From Niallia circulans NBRC 13626 (GTDB lineage Bacteria; Bacillota; Bacilli; Bacillales; Cytobacillaceae), in the NCBI RefSeq assembly GCF_001591585.1, contig NZ_BCVE01000008.1, positions 143,252 through 207,251 on the forward strand: 64,000 nucleotides of DNA, written 5' to 3'. Shown here piece by piece: positions 19,898 to 27,945 of this stretch; the stretch's first letter is position 1, and the number at the start of each line of letters is the position of its first letter. The translations under genes and the position numbers were made by a program. Below the pieces are notes generated by a model. The model searched no databases and had not been told where the DNA came from. It was given only the letters and a program-made list of their open reading frames with translations.

Positions 19898-21039
19898 TTA
19901 GCACCCTCCTCTCTTAGAACCTGATTAATAACCGAAGTCATCCATTCCTGTTTTTCTTGCGTAAAATCAGCTGTTGTCATTTCTTCATAAAAAGAAGCAA
20001 ATAACTCTAGTTCGTTTTTTTGAACTTCTTTTTGAACTTGTAAAATACTCTTTTCTTTCCGGTCTTTGTTTTCTATTTTTCTTTCTAAATGAAGGACATT
20101 CGGATAGACTTGTCGTAATTTTTGTATCGGATCAAGTATTGCCCCTTCATCAAGTAATGTAATTTTTAGATAATCATCTACTTTTTGCTGCTGATAATAG
20201 GAAACGTCTAGCAATTCTTCTAAGTGGCCTTCTAATTCTCGCATATCTCTTTTCGGCATAAGCGTTTGATAATTTTGCGTGAAATTCCCTTTTTCATCTA
20301 TTTCAATAATAGATACTGACTTCTTTTGGTTTGCCTCGGAAAAAGAGTATTTCATTAGTGATCCTGAGTACTTTACAGTTGGATGATGAATAGCATCTGG
20401 ACTATGTAAATGTCCCAATGCTGTATAAGAGAAGGGCGCAAATAATTCCGCACCGACACATCCAGATCCGCCTACAGATAATATTCTCTCAGAATCTGTT
20501 GTTTTTCCGCCAAGTACAAAACTATGCCCTATGAATACATTTGGCTCATTTACATTTAAATTACTTTCAATCTTGCCGATGATTGCTTTCATAGCATCAT
20601 GATGATTAAGGATAGTATCGTCCGCTAATAATTTTCTTACCACTACTGGCTCACAGTATGGCACTAAATAAAAATTCACTCCTGAAAATGAAATCGGAAT
20701 AAAGCTATTTTCTATTTTACCGTTTAAATAAAAACGATTCTTCTGATACCAAGAGCTACCAAAAGATAATCTTTCTGCACTATCATGATTACCGGAAATA
20801 GCAAGAATCGGAGTATTTAACTCGACATTAATAAAATATAATACTTCATCCAATAGATTCACTGCATCAGTCGGAGGAATCGAGCGATCATATAAATCAC
20901 CAGCAATAATAACTGCATCTGGTTTTTCTTTCTCCACTAGTTCCATAAATTGTGCTAGCATAAATCTTTGGTCCTCTGTCATGTATAAACCATGCACTAA
21001 TTTTCCTAAATGCCAATCGGCTGTATGAATAAATTTCAT
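19894..21039 (-). CDS. sbcD: exonuclease subunit SbcD
   Basis: A 381-residue Mre11-type nuclease. Phosphoesterase motifs in order: HTADWHLGK, GDLYDR, GNHDSAERL, GHSFVLGG and GHLHSPDA. It binds two metal ions and supplies the nuclease sites of the SbcCD complex. The ATG at 21039 (MKFIHTADW) is preferred over the GTG at 21048 because GAGGTG lies 6 bases before it. It is first in the sbcDC operon. In B. subtilis these genes sit near addAB; here they do not. I see no LexA box in its upstream region. Confidence 0.95.
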   Translation of the reverse strand: MKFIHTADWHLGKLVHGLYMTEDQRFMLAQFMELVEKEKPDAVIIAGDLYDRSIPPTDAVNLLDEVLYFINVELNTPILAISGNHDSAERLSFGSSWYQKNRFYLNGKIENSFIPISFSGVNFYLVPYCEPVVVRKLLADDTILNHHDAMKAIIGKIESNLNVNEPNVFIGHSFVLGGKTTDSERILSVGGSGCVGAELFAPFSYTALGHLHSPDAIHHPTVKYSGSLMKYSFSEANQKKSVSIIEIDEKGNFTQNYQTLMPKRDMRELEGHLEELLDVSYYQQQKVDDYLKITLLDEGAILDPIQKLRQVYPNVLHLERKIENKDRKEKSILQVQKEVQKNELELFASFYEEMTTADFTQEKQEWMTSVINQVLREEGAK

Positions 21040-21215
21040 TACATTCACCTCTATGTTTGAAAAAACTACTTACACTTTTTTTGTATATTCATTATAAATA
21101 AAAGAATATATTCTTTTATTATAACAAACTATGAAAAGATGAGGATGTGGGAGAAGGAGTAAATCAATTATTTCTATAAAAGGAGTCATTATTCGTTTGA
21201 CAGATTATCAAAAGA

Positions 21216-21249
21216 AAAAGGCCAAACCAATTTTTTGGTCTGACCTTTT
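21216..21249 (-). terminator. csp terminator
   Basis: AAAAGGCCAAACCA and TGGTCTGACCTTTT form a 14-bp stem with two mismatches, about 20 bp after the cold-shock gene stop. Confidence 0.75.
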
Positions 21250-21270
21250 ATATATGAAGAATAGCTATCC

Positions 21271-21471
21271 TTATATTTTAGTAACGTTAGCTGCTTGAGG
21301 TCCACGAGCACCTTCAACAACTTCAAATGATACGTCTTGGCCTTCTTCTAGAGATTTAAAGCCTTCTACTTGAATCGCTGAGTAGTGTACAAATACGTCA
21401 TTACCATCTTCAGCTTCAATGAATCCAAACCCTTTTTCTGCATTAAACCATTTTACTTTACCGTTTTTCAT
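21271..21471 (-). CDS. cold-shock protein (CspB/CspD type)
   Basis: A 66-residue single CSD domain. RNP1 is [10 protein letters not shown] and RNP2 is VFVHYSAI, with the [10 protein letters not shown] opening. It acts as an RNA chaperone in the cytoplasm, melting secondary structure in mRNA. It has a good AGGAGG and a long 5' leader of ~135 nt, as is usual for csp genes, which are often controlled through leader folding. Confidence 0.95.
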   Translation of the reverse strand: MKNGKVKWFNAEKGFGFIEAEDGNDVFVHYSAIQVEGFKSLEEGQDVSFEVVEGARGPQAANVTKI

Positions 21472-21613
21472 GTAAAAAAATCCTCCTAAAAAAGCTTGCT
21501 AGCTTCATCTTTAAATTACCATTTTCACGCATAAGCATTTGGCTATTAATCTCTCATTTTAAGTTGTTGATTGAATAAATAACATACTAAATACGTCAAT
21601 AACGGTTAATGTA

Positions 21614-21642
21614 AATTTAACATTTTTAACTATTATTGTCAA
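21614..21642 (-). promoter_or_regulatory. SigA-type promoter for the csp gene
   Basis: On the minus strand, TTGACA (21637-21642) and TAAATT (21614-21619) are 17 bp apart. Initiation near 21607 gives a leader of ~135 nt to the csp start. Confidence 0.65.
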
Positions 21643-21701
21643 TAGAAAACCCTTTCATTTTTCGGATAATTATAATTTCTGGTCATTTTTTAAGCGATTT
21701 A

Positions 21702-21839
21702 CTACTTTTTGATTAATTCTGGTAAACTCTGAATAGATTTTATCATTATATCTAGCTTTGTTTCGATACGATTCAGCAGATAAAAGCTGATAACTATCGG
21801 AAACCCTACTTGGCTTATAAATGATATAACCTCATCCAC
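21702..21839 (-). CDS. YvrJ family small membrane protein
   Basis: A 45-residue protein starting at GTG 21839, 6 bases after GGGAGGCG. It opens MDEVISFISQVGFPIVISFY, then LLNRIETKLDIMI and a short basic tail, so one membrane segment followed by an amphipathic helix. Length and pattern fit the YvrJ family, which commonly follows DUF1659 and DUF2922 genes in Bacillaceae, exactly as here. The function is unknown. Confidence 0.75.
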   Translation of the reverse strand: MDEVISFISQVGFPIVISFYLLNRIETKLDIMIKSIQSLPELIKK

Positions 21840-21932
21840 TCTGAACGCCTCCCAATAAAGTTACCTATTACGTTTTAGGTGTATCAATTATTCCCAGCGT
21901 AATAGGTAAACTGTTAACTTGCTATTTATACG

Positions 21933-22148
21933 TTAAATTTCATAATCTGTAATCTTTCTTTCCACTAGTCGAATTCCTTTTACCGCCGTTAAATCACCGT
22001 TATTTGAAGTAAAAACTTTGGATGCAATAATACTTTGCATGACAGATAATATTTCTTCAGACTTAACTGGTTCAATCGGACTTTCAAGGGATAATTTTGA
22101 ACTTTTACCATTATTCGTTTCAAATGTTATCTCTAGTGTTTTTGCCAT
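21933..22148 (-). CDS. DUF2922 family protein
   Basis: A 71-residue protein of the DUF2922 type, recognised from MAKTLEITFETNNGKSSKLS and the central PIEPVKSEEILSVMQSII region. The function is unknown. It is the middle gene of a DUF1659-DUF2922-YvrJ cassette, with 42 bp to the gene before it and ~93 bp to the YvrJ gene after it. It has a strong ribosome site. Confidence 0.85.
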   Translation of the reverse strand: MAKTLEITFETNNGKSSKLSLESPIEPVKSEEILSVMQSIIASKVFTSNNGDLTAVKGIRLVERKITDYEI

Positions 22149-22190
22149 TATGATTTCTCCTTTCTATTTTTTTCTCTAATGTGTAAATCA

Positions 22191-22418
22191 CTAAGCTTCT
22201 ACTTCTACAATTTCTGAAATATCATTTCGTTCAACTGAATATAAAGAATAGGTCACTAATGATGCCAGTCCTTGTGCAGCTGCGTAAATTTGTTCTGGAG
22301 TAGCTGTTTCATTTAAATTTCTAAACGTCTTTATTACAAGATTCGGATCCCCATTTTCTTTCATCCCATTTAGAAAAGCCAACTTTAAACTTGCTTCATT
22401 CCAAAGTGCCTGTGCCAT
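22191..22418 (-). CDS. DUF1659 family protein
   Basis: A 75-residue protein of the DUF1659 type (MAQALWNEASLKLAFLNGM, with a conserved aromatic-rich start and a VVEA-like acidic tail). It is the first gene of the cassette with DUF2922 and YvrJ and follows AGGAGGTGAG. The function is unknown. It is divergent from a holin-like gene 170 bp away. Confidence 0.85.
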   Translation of the reverse strand: MAQALWNEASLKLAFLNGMKENGDPNLVIKTFRNLNETATPEQIYAAAQGLASLVTYSLYSVERNDISEIVEVEA

Positions 22419-22588
22419 TGCCTCTCACCTCCTTTCAACTATTACATAGAGAGAAAAAGACAAAAAGGACAGTTGTTTTTTTACAAGCATGCTAATAGTA
22501 CTTTCTGAAATGAGAATGGTTATGTAAACAATCAGATTTTCTCATCATTGCATATGATAATCATGTAAAATAAAGGAGGGAAGATACT

Positions 22589-22852
22589 TTGGAATGGTTA
22601 CAGGGTTTTCTACTAGAACATTATTATATATTAGTACCTGTCCTATGGATTATTGGCTATGCGCTTAAACAAACCCCCATTATCTCTGATTGGTTGATCA
22701 TTTGGATTCTTCTTCTAACCTCCATTTCCTTAGCTGCTTTTGCTTATGGAATGACATTTGAAGCTATAACAAATGGAATTATCGCAACAGGCGTATCTGT
22801 ATTTGGACACCAGCTTGTAAAACAGACGATTTTTAAGGATAAATCCAAATAG
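22589..22852 (+). CDS. holin-like small membrane protein
   Basis: An 87-residue protein starting at TTG 22589 after AAAGGAGGG. It has three hydrophobic segments (about 9-25, 33-52 and 58-75) and a basic cytoplasmic tail ending KDKSK. The GYALKQTPIISDWLIIW loop resembles phage holins of the A118 type (Phage_holin_5-like). No endolysin lies next to it and there is no other phage gene nearby, so it may not act in phage lysis. It is divergent from the DUF1659 cassette and may share its promoter region. Confidence 0.6.
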   Translation: MEWLQGFLLEHYYILVPVLWIIGYALKQTPIISDWLIIWILLLTSISLAAFAYGMTFEAITNGIIATGVSVFGHQLVKQTIFKDKSK

Positions 22853-22903
22853 TAATGATGACAAATTAAAGTAGGACTGCTCGATGAAGGATCTATCACG
22901 ATA

Positions 22904-22947
22904 AGAGTCGATTTCCTTTTGGCTACTGCAAAAGAATAATCGACTCT
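22904..22947 (+). terminator. hairpin after holin-like gene
   Basis: AGAGTCGATT and AATCGACTCT form a 10-bp stem with a 24-base loop; ATCATTTAAATTTTT follows. Confidence 0.6.
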
Positions 22948-23034
22948 ATCATTTAAATTTTTGAATCGTTGAATCCACTTATTGTGTTATAAAAAATTAA
23001 TATAAATTTACATATTATAATTGGAGTGGTCTAG

Positions 23035-23574
23035 TTGAAGAAAGTTTATATTATAAGACATTGTGAGGCTGAAGGCCAGCTGTCAGAAGCACACCTTACG
23101 GATAAAGGATTTAAACAAGCAATAGAAATATCTAATTTTTTTGCTAAAATTAATATCGACCGTATTATTTCGAGTCCTTATAAGCGTGCTATTCAATCGA
23201 TACAGCCACTTGCAACGCGATTAAATCTGGAGATAGAGATTAATAGAAAATTAACAGAGCGTGTATTAAGCACTGAAAGTCTTTCTGACTGGTTAGATAA
23301 ATTAAAAGCAACATTTGAAGATATTGAGTTAACATTTAAAGGTGGAGAGTCCAGTCAGGAAGCAATGAAACGAATAGTAAATATTGTAGAAGACGTTTTT
23401 AACAGTGAATCTGAAAATACACTTATTGTTACACATGGGAATCTAATGTCATTACTTTTAAATTTTTATAATAAAAATTTCGGGTTTGAGGATTGGCAAA
23501 ATCTTAGTAATCCTGACATATACCTTTTAAAAAATGTCGGTAATAAAGTAATTTATGAACGTTTATGGAAATAA
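23035..23574 (+). CDS. histidine phosphatase family protein
   Basis: A 179-residue branch-1 histidine phosphatase (phosphoglycerate mutase-like). The phosphohistidine motif reads YIIRHCEAEG, with Cys where most members have Gly. The second catalytic His is in VTHGNLMSLL, and ISSPYKRAIQS supplies a binding Arg. It starts at TTG 23035 after GGAGTGG. The substrate is unknown. It is transcribed alone. Confidence 0.85.
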   Translation: MKKVYIIRHCEAEGQLSEAHLTDKGFKQAIEISNFFAKINIDRIISSPYKRAIQSIQPLATRLNLEIEINRKLTERVLSTESLSDWLDKLKATFEDIELTFKGGESSQEAMKRIVNIVEDVFNSESENTLIVTHGNLMSLLLNFYNKNFGFEDWQNLSNPDIYLLKNVGNKVIYERLWK

Positions 23575-23737
23575 AAAATAGCATAAGTTCAGGTAGATTA
23601 TGAATCTTATCATCTGCTTTTGATTAGCCCAAAACCGCGACAAATGTAAGAAACTTGCTGCTGTCTATTAATTCAATCACCTTTATTATTTCTAATCTTT
23701 GTATATGTATTGACCTCTTTCTCCATCTCTTTTAGCT

Positions 23738-23776
23738 AAAAAACTAGCTGGATATGTAATCATCCAGCTAGTTTTT
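23738..23776. terminator. terminator after ccdC
   Basis: AACTAGCTGGAT and ATCCAGCTAGTT form a strong stem with A and T tracts on the two sides; it follows the ccdC stop on the minus strand. Confidence 0.85.
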
Positions 23777-23785
23777 GTGTGTATG

Positions 23786-24259
23786 TTAATTAGTTGTACT
23801 TAAATTCTTTGTTAATTTTTTATAGTTAATAAACATGGCAATTCTCCATGGAACAATCATACAAAAAGCAAGCATCCAAAACATGCCTCCTAATGGGCCA
23901 ACATCGATGGAACTACTTAGAATAAACTTGGCCACAATTCTAATTGCTAAAAGTCCAAATAATATATAGATAAATGCTTTTGAATTAATTAAATATATAT
24001 CATTATCTTTTATTTCAAATTTTGTTGTTTTAATTAATAAAAAAGAAAACAAGATTCCAGCAATGGCTGCTTCTAAAATTTCTTGTCCACTAATACGAAA
24101 GTATGGAAAAATAAACATTAAAGCTCCAGTACTCATAAAAAAAGGCGGCAATATAATTTTCTTTGGTGAAACTGGCTTTTTAGCCGCTTTCATTCTCATA
24201 ACCATAAAAAAGACGCCCATAAACACTGCGATACATGTTGAAATTATGACAGAAGTCAT
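23786..24259 (-). CDS. ccdC: CcdC family membrane protein (YneJ)
   Basis: 157 residues with about five membrane spans and short loops; FMVMRMKAAKKPVSPKKIILPP after the first span is typical of CcdC. In B. subtilis ccdC (yneJ) sits after ccdA and yneI; the same order is kept here. CcdC is not essential for cytochrome c maturation in B. subtilis and its role is unknown. A strong terminator ends the cluster. Confidence 0.9.
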   Translation of the reverse strand: MTSVIISTCIAVFMGVFFMVMRMKAAKKPVSPKKIILPPFFMSTGALMFIFPYFRISGQEILEAAIAGILFSFLLIKTTKFEIKDNDIYLINSKAFIYILFGLLAIRIVAKFILSSSIDVGPLGGMFWMLAFCMIVPWRIAMFINYKKLTKNLSTTN

Positions 24260-24408
24260 AGAAAAACCCCTTTACTAACCTTTTATCAATGCTTTAGAAT
24301 ACTTTTAATCTTACCATTAAGATAAGTACGCTGTCTATTTATATAAATAGACACAAAGAAAAACGGATACGATTATATCATATCCTCTAAAAGCATTTAC
24401 TATATTTG

Positions 24409-24768
24409 TTATTTTAAAACTCGATTTATTGCATCTAATACTCGGGTATCATCAAAAGGCTTCACAATAAAATCCTTCGCACCAGCTTCAATTGCTTCTA
24501 CCACCATTTTTTGCTGGCCCATTGCTGAACACATAATAATTTTTGCCTGGGGAAATTCTTTCTTAATTTCTTTAACTGCGTCTAATCCGTTCATCTCTGG
24601 CATTGTAATATCCATTGTGACCAAATCTGGATCCAATTCACGGTATAATCTTATTGCTTCCTTCCCGTTTTCCCCTTCTCCAACAACTTCATGATTCGCT
24701 CTAGTTAAAATGTTTGAGAGTGTTAATCTCATAAACTTTGCATCATCCACAATCAATATTCGAGCCAT
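24409..24768 (-). CDS. ccdB: single-domain response regulator YneI (CcdB)
   Basis: A 119-residue CheY-like receiver with no output domain. The acidic pair is in LIVDDAKFMR, the phosphoacceptor is Asp53 in TMDITMPEMN, the conserved Thr/Ser position lies in CSAMG, and the Lys is in FIVKPF. It lies between ccdA and ccdC as in B. subtilis, where the ccdB name came only from its position. The cognate kinase is not in the window. Confidence 0.9.
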   Translation of the reverse strand: MARILIVDDAKFMRLTLSNILTRANHEVVGEGENGKEAIRLYRELDPDLVTMDITMPEMNGLDAVKEIKKEFPQAKIIMCSAMGQQKMVVEAIEAGAKDFIVKPFDDTRVLDAINRVLK

Positions 24769-24971
24769 CTTACTTCCTCCTCAACAACCGAAAACACCAT
24801 ATCTAATAGGTAAATAAATTAATAATACCTATCCAATATAGCGAATCTTTATCATAATTTCAATGTATTTCGGCATTATTCTTTACAAATCATGGGATAA
24901 AATTATGTAATTCATCCTATTATAAATATCATACTATTGTGCTTATAGAGTATTATAGCGTGGAAAAATGA

Positions 24972-25676
24972 TTAAAAACCTTGAAAATCACCAAAAATTG
25001 GTGAGATAACACGTGTTAACCATTTCATTCCGTCTACAAACAATAATATTCCCATCACAATCATAAAAAATCCGCCAATTTTCGTCCACTGCACACTATA
25101 CTTTTTAAGCATATTCCAATGAGAAATAAAAAAGGATAAAAAAATAAATGGGAGTGCAAATCCGATAATATATGCACCTAAATAAAGTAAGCTTGTTTCT
25201 GGATGCAGGCTTGCTAAAGATAGAACTGCTGCTAGAATCGGTCCGTTGCAGGGAGTCCACCCTGCCGCAAAACTTAATCCAATCAAAATAGATCCTAGAT
25301 AACCAGTTGGTCTTGTCTTAAAAGAAAACCGATATTCTTTCATTAACCATTTAGGCTTTATTAATCCAATGATAGTAAGACCAAAGAATATGATGATAAG
25401 TGAACCAATTTTTCTTATCTCTTCTTGATATACTTTAAAATATTCTCCGATCAAGGAGGAACCAAAACCAAGGGCGATAAAAATAATCGAAAACCCTAAA
25501 AGAAATAGAATTGTATGTAGAAAACTAGCATTATTAAGTATTTTCCCCTCTTTTAACTCCCCGCTAGACATTCCGGTAATATAGGATAAATAGGCAGGAT
25601 ATAATGGTAAACAGCATGGAGAAATAAAACTCAAAAAACCTGCGCCTAATGCAATAAAAAAATTTATATCTACCAC
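24972..25676 (-). CDS. ccdA: cytochrome c biogenesis protein CcdA
   Basis: A 234-residue membrane protein of the DsbD-gamma/CcdA family with six spans. The redox cysteines are in FISPCCLPLYPAYLSY (span 1) and AGWTPCNGPILAA (span 4). It moves reducing equivalents from cytoplasmic thioredoxin to the outer face, for haem-attachment cysteines of apocytochrome c and for sporulation. It is the first gene of the ccdA-yneI-ccdC cluster. The yneF gene that normally lies just upstream is about 9.3 kb away because of inserted genes. Confidence 0.93.
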   Translation of the reverse strand: MVDINFFIALGAGFLSFISPCCLPLYPAYLSYITGMSSGELKEGKILNNASFLHTILFLLGFSIIFIALGFGSSLIGEYFKVYQEEIRKIGSLIIIFFGLTIIGLIKPKWLMKEYRFSFKTRPTGYLGSILIGLSFAAGWTPCNGPILAAVLSLASLHPETSLLYLGAYIIGFALPFIFLSFFISHWNMLKKYSVQWTKIGGFFMIVMGILLFVDGMKWLTRVISPIFGDFQGF

Positions 25677-25846
25677 TATTTATCTCTCCTCTCTCCAATT
25701 CCTATAACTATATGCTTGTACAGTCTATTTATGTATCTTTGCGATATTTTTGCATTTACTTCCAAAAATAGATATAATTAAGTAAATTAATTTCCACTAT
25801 TAACATTTATTAAATAACAGAATTTAGACGGAAAGGAAAATTAACC

Positions 25847-26047
25847 ATGCTAAAAAAGCAATTGCTTACTCAAATTGAATTAAAGCGTACAGAGCTTATT
25901 GAGATTGCTATGAAACATGGTTTTTCATCTTCCTCAGCCATTATATGCAGTCAAGAATTAGATGTATTACTAAATAAATATAATGAAATAAATCTCAAAA
26001 ATGAGTTTCCTGCTTTCCGAGAATCAAAAAAACAATGGAATATGTAA
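25847..26047 (+). CDS. Spo0E-family aspartyl phosphatase
   Basis: A 66-residue two-helix protein with the Spo0E signature: LTQIELKRTELIEIAMKHG, then SQELDVLLNKY, where the SQELD motif carries the residues that dephosphorylate Spo0A-P. It would delay sporulation by draining the phosphorelay. Bacilli carry several such genes (spo0E, ynzD, yisI), so the exact orthologue is not assigned. It ends at a bidirectional terminator. Confidence 0.9.
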   Translation: MLKKQLLTQIELKRTELIEIAMKHGFSSSSAIICSQELDVLLNKYNEINLKNEFPAFRESKKQWNM

Positions 26048-26064
26048 AAGAGAAAGAAACAAAA

Positions 26065-26103
26065 AAACCGAAGTTCATTGCTAAATTAGCGAACTTCGGT
26101 TTA
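26065..26103. terminator. bidirectional terminator
   Basis: AAACCGAAGTTC and GAACTTCGGTTT form a perfect 12-bp stem with A and T tracts, between the Spo0E-type gene and the convergent ABC operon. Confidence 0.9.
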
Positions 26104-26133
26104 ATTTTGTACTGCTAAAGCGAAACCAAATAT

Positions 26134-27945
26134 CTATGTTAGTTCCACTTTATCTTCTACTGTCTCTTCAATAGAATCGGCAGCTCCATTTTGTAGTAGA
26201 TACATTTTATAATACAATCCTTTTTGTTGCAGAAGTTGTTGATGGTTACCCTTTTCCACAATGTTTCCTTTGTGAAGCACTAAGATTAAATCTGCATCTT
26301 GAATGGTAGAAAGGCGATGAGCGATGGCGATGGTTGTTCTGCCTTTACGCATTTTCGATAATGCAAGTTGAATAGCTTCTTCCGTTTCTGTATCAATATT
26401 GGCTGTTGCTTCATCCAATATTAGTACTTTCGGATTTGTCAAAATGGTTCTCGCAAATGCAATAAGCTGGCGCTGTCCACTTGAAAAAGCAGAACCTCTT
26501 TCTACCACTTTATGATTATATTGATCTTCTAGCTTTTCAATGAATTGATTAGCTTGCACAAACTTAGCTGCTTCGATAACTTCTTTCTCCGTTACTTCCT
26601 TATTATATAAACGAATATTATCTGTTACTGTTCCATAAAATAGGAATGGATCTTGAAGTACTAACCCCATTTTTTCCCTAAGTTCTCTTTTACTGAAAGA
26701 CTTTAATGATTTGCCGTCAATCAGAATTTCCCCTTTTCCAAAATCGTAAAACCGCATAAGTAGATTGACAATAGAACTCTTTCCACTTCCTGTATGTCCT
26801 ACTAATGCAACAGTTTCCCCTTCTTTAGCCGTAAATGAAATGTTTTTCAACACATCTTGTTTCCCATCATAAGAAAAGGTGACATCCTTAAATTCTATCA
26901 CACCATTTTCAATTTTATTTTTGCTATCAGAAACGAGAGTTGGCTCCATATCTTCTTCATCTAATACGGTAAATACGCGAAAGGCAGATACAATTGCTTG
27001 TTGATAAAGTGATAGGCGCATCATCATATTATTGACTGGTTCAAAAAAACGATCTAAATAACTTACAAAGGCATATAATACCCCAATTTCAATCGGATTG
27101 TTAAAAGAAGATATTCCAAAATAGCTTAAAACAAGAATAAGCCCAAGTACGTAAACAAGGTCAATGGCAGGTCTGAGGAGTAACCCTTCTAACTTGATAT
27201 TACGCATTCCTGCTTGATAGTGCTTAGTATTAATATCATCGAACTCATTTTTCAATCTTCTTTCTTGTCTAAATACTTGGATTATATTCATTCCTTGTAA
27301 AGATTCACTAAGTTTTGCATTTAATTGGCTTAATCGTTCTCTTATATCTTGGTAGAAGCTTGAGCTATATTTCCGATACGTATAAATAATAAATCCTAAG
27401 ATTGGCAGTAAAATTAAACAGATTGCCCCAAGCTTAACATTCAAAACAAACATAGCAATAATAATACCGAAAATCATAAATCCGCTTTGAATAAAAGTCG
27501 CAAGGACACTGACAAACATATCTTTAATTGCTTCTGTATCATTTGTTACTCTGGAGACGATACTTCCAGCGGGTATTTTGTCAAAATAGCGGAGTCCAAG
27601 TGTATGAATCTTCGAAAATATATCAACTCTAAGCTGTTGAATAATATATAAAGCAATTTCTTGAAACTTATATAATTGAAAATACATAATGACTACATTC
27701 ATTATTTGGATAAAAATATAGGTAATTCCCAAAACAGTTAATGGCTGAACCACTAAATTTCTTGGTGTTAAGTAATCATCTATAAAGACTTTAATTAAGT
27801 AGGGTCCTGCTAATTCGCCCAATGTCGATAAAATTAAGAGGCCGAATGCAATCATAACCGCTTTTTTATGTGGTTTTATATAACCTAGTAATCGAAATAA
27901 TACTTTTCTTTGCTGTTCACTTGTGAGTTTAATTGTTTTATCCAT
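26134..27945 (-). CDS. heterodimeric ABC exporter, half with the canonical ATPase site
   Basis: 603 residues: six membrane spans (about 1-320) then an ATPase domain. Walker A is GHTGSGKSS, the signature is altered to FSSGQRQLIA, Walker B is VLILDEATANID with the catalytic Glu, and the switch is IAHRLST. The start overlaps the partner gene by 8 bp. Together they resemble BmrCD (YheI/YheH) of B. subtilis, in which only one half has a catalytic Glu; this half matches BmrD, though it is ~70 residues shorter than that protein. Likely substrates are drugs or lipophilic toxins. Confidence 0.88.
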   Translation of the reverse strand: MDKTIKLTSEQQRKVLFRLLGYIKPHKKAVMIAFGLLILSTLGELAGPYLIKVFIDDYLTPRNLVVQPLTVLGITYIFIQIMNVVIMYFQLYKFQEIALYIIQQLRVDIFSKIHTLGLRYFDKIPAGSIVSRVTNDTEAIKDMFVSVLATFIQSGFMIFGIIIAMFVLNVKLGAICLILLPILGFIIYTYRKYSSSFYQDIRERLSQLNAKLSESLQGMNIIQVFRQERRLKNEFDDINTKHYQAGMRNIKLEGLLLRPAIDLVYVLGLILVLSYFGISSFNNPIEIGVLYAFVSYLDRFFEPVNNMMMRLSLYQQAIVSAFRVFTVLDEEDMEPTLVSDSKNKIENGVIEFKDVTFSYDGKQDVLKNISFTAKEGETVALVGHTGSGKSSIVNLLMRFYDFGKGEILIDGKSLKSFSKRELREKMGLVLQDPFLFYGTVTDNIRLYNKEVTEKEVIEAAKFVQANQFIEKLEDQYNHKVVERGSAFSSGQRQLIAFARTILTNPKVLILDEATANIDTETEEAIQLALSKMRKGRTTIAIAHRLSTIQDADLILVLHKGNIVEKGNHQQLLQQKGLYYKMYLLQNGAADSIEETVEDKVELT

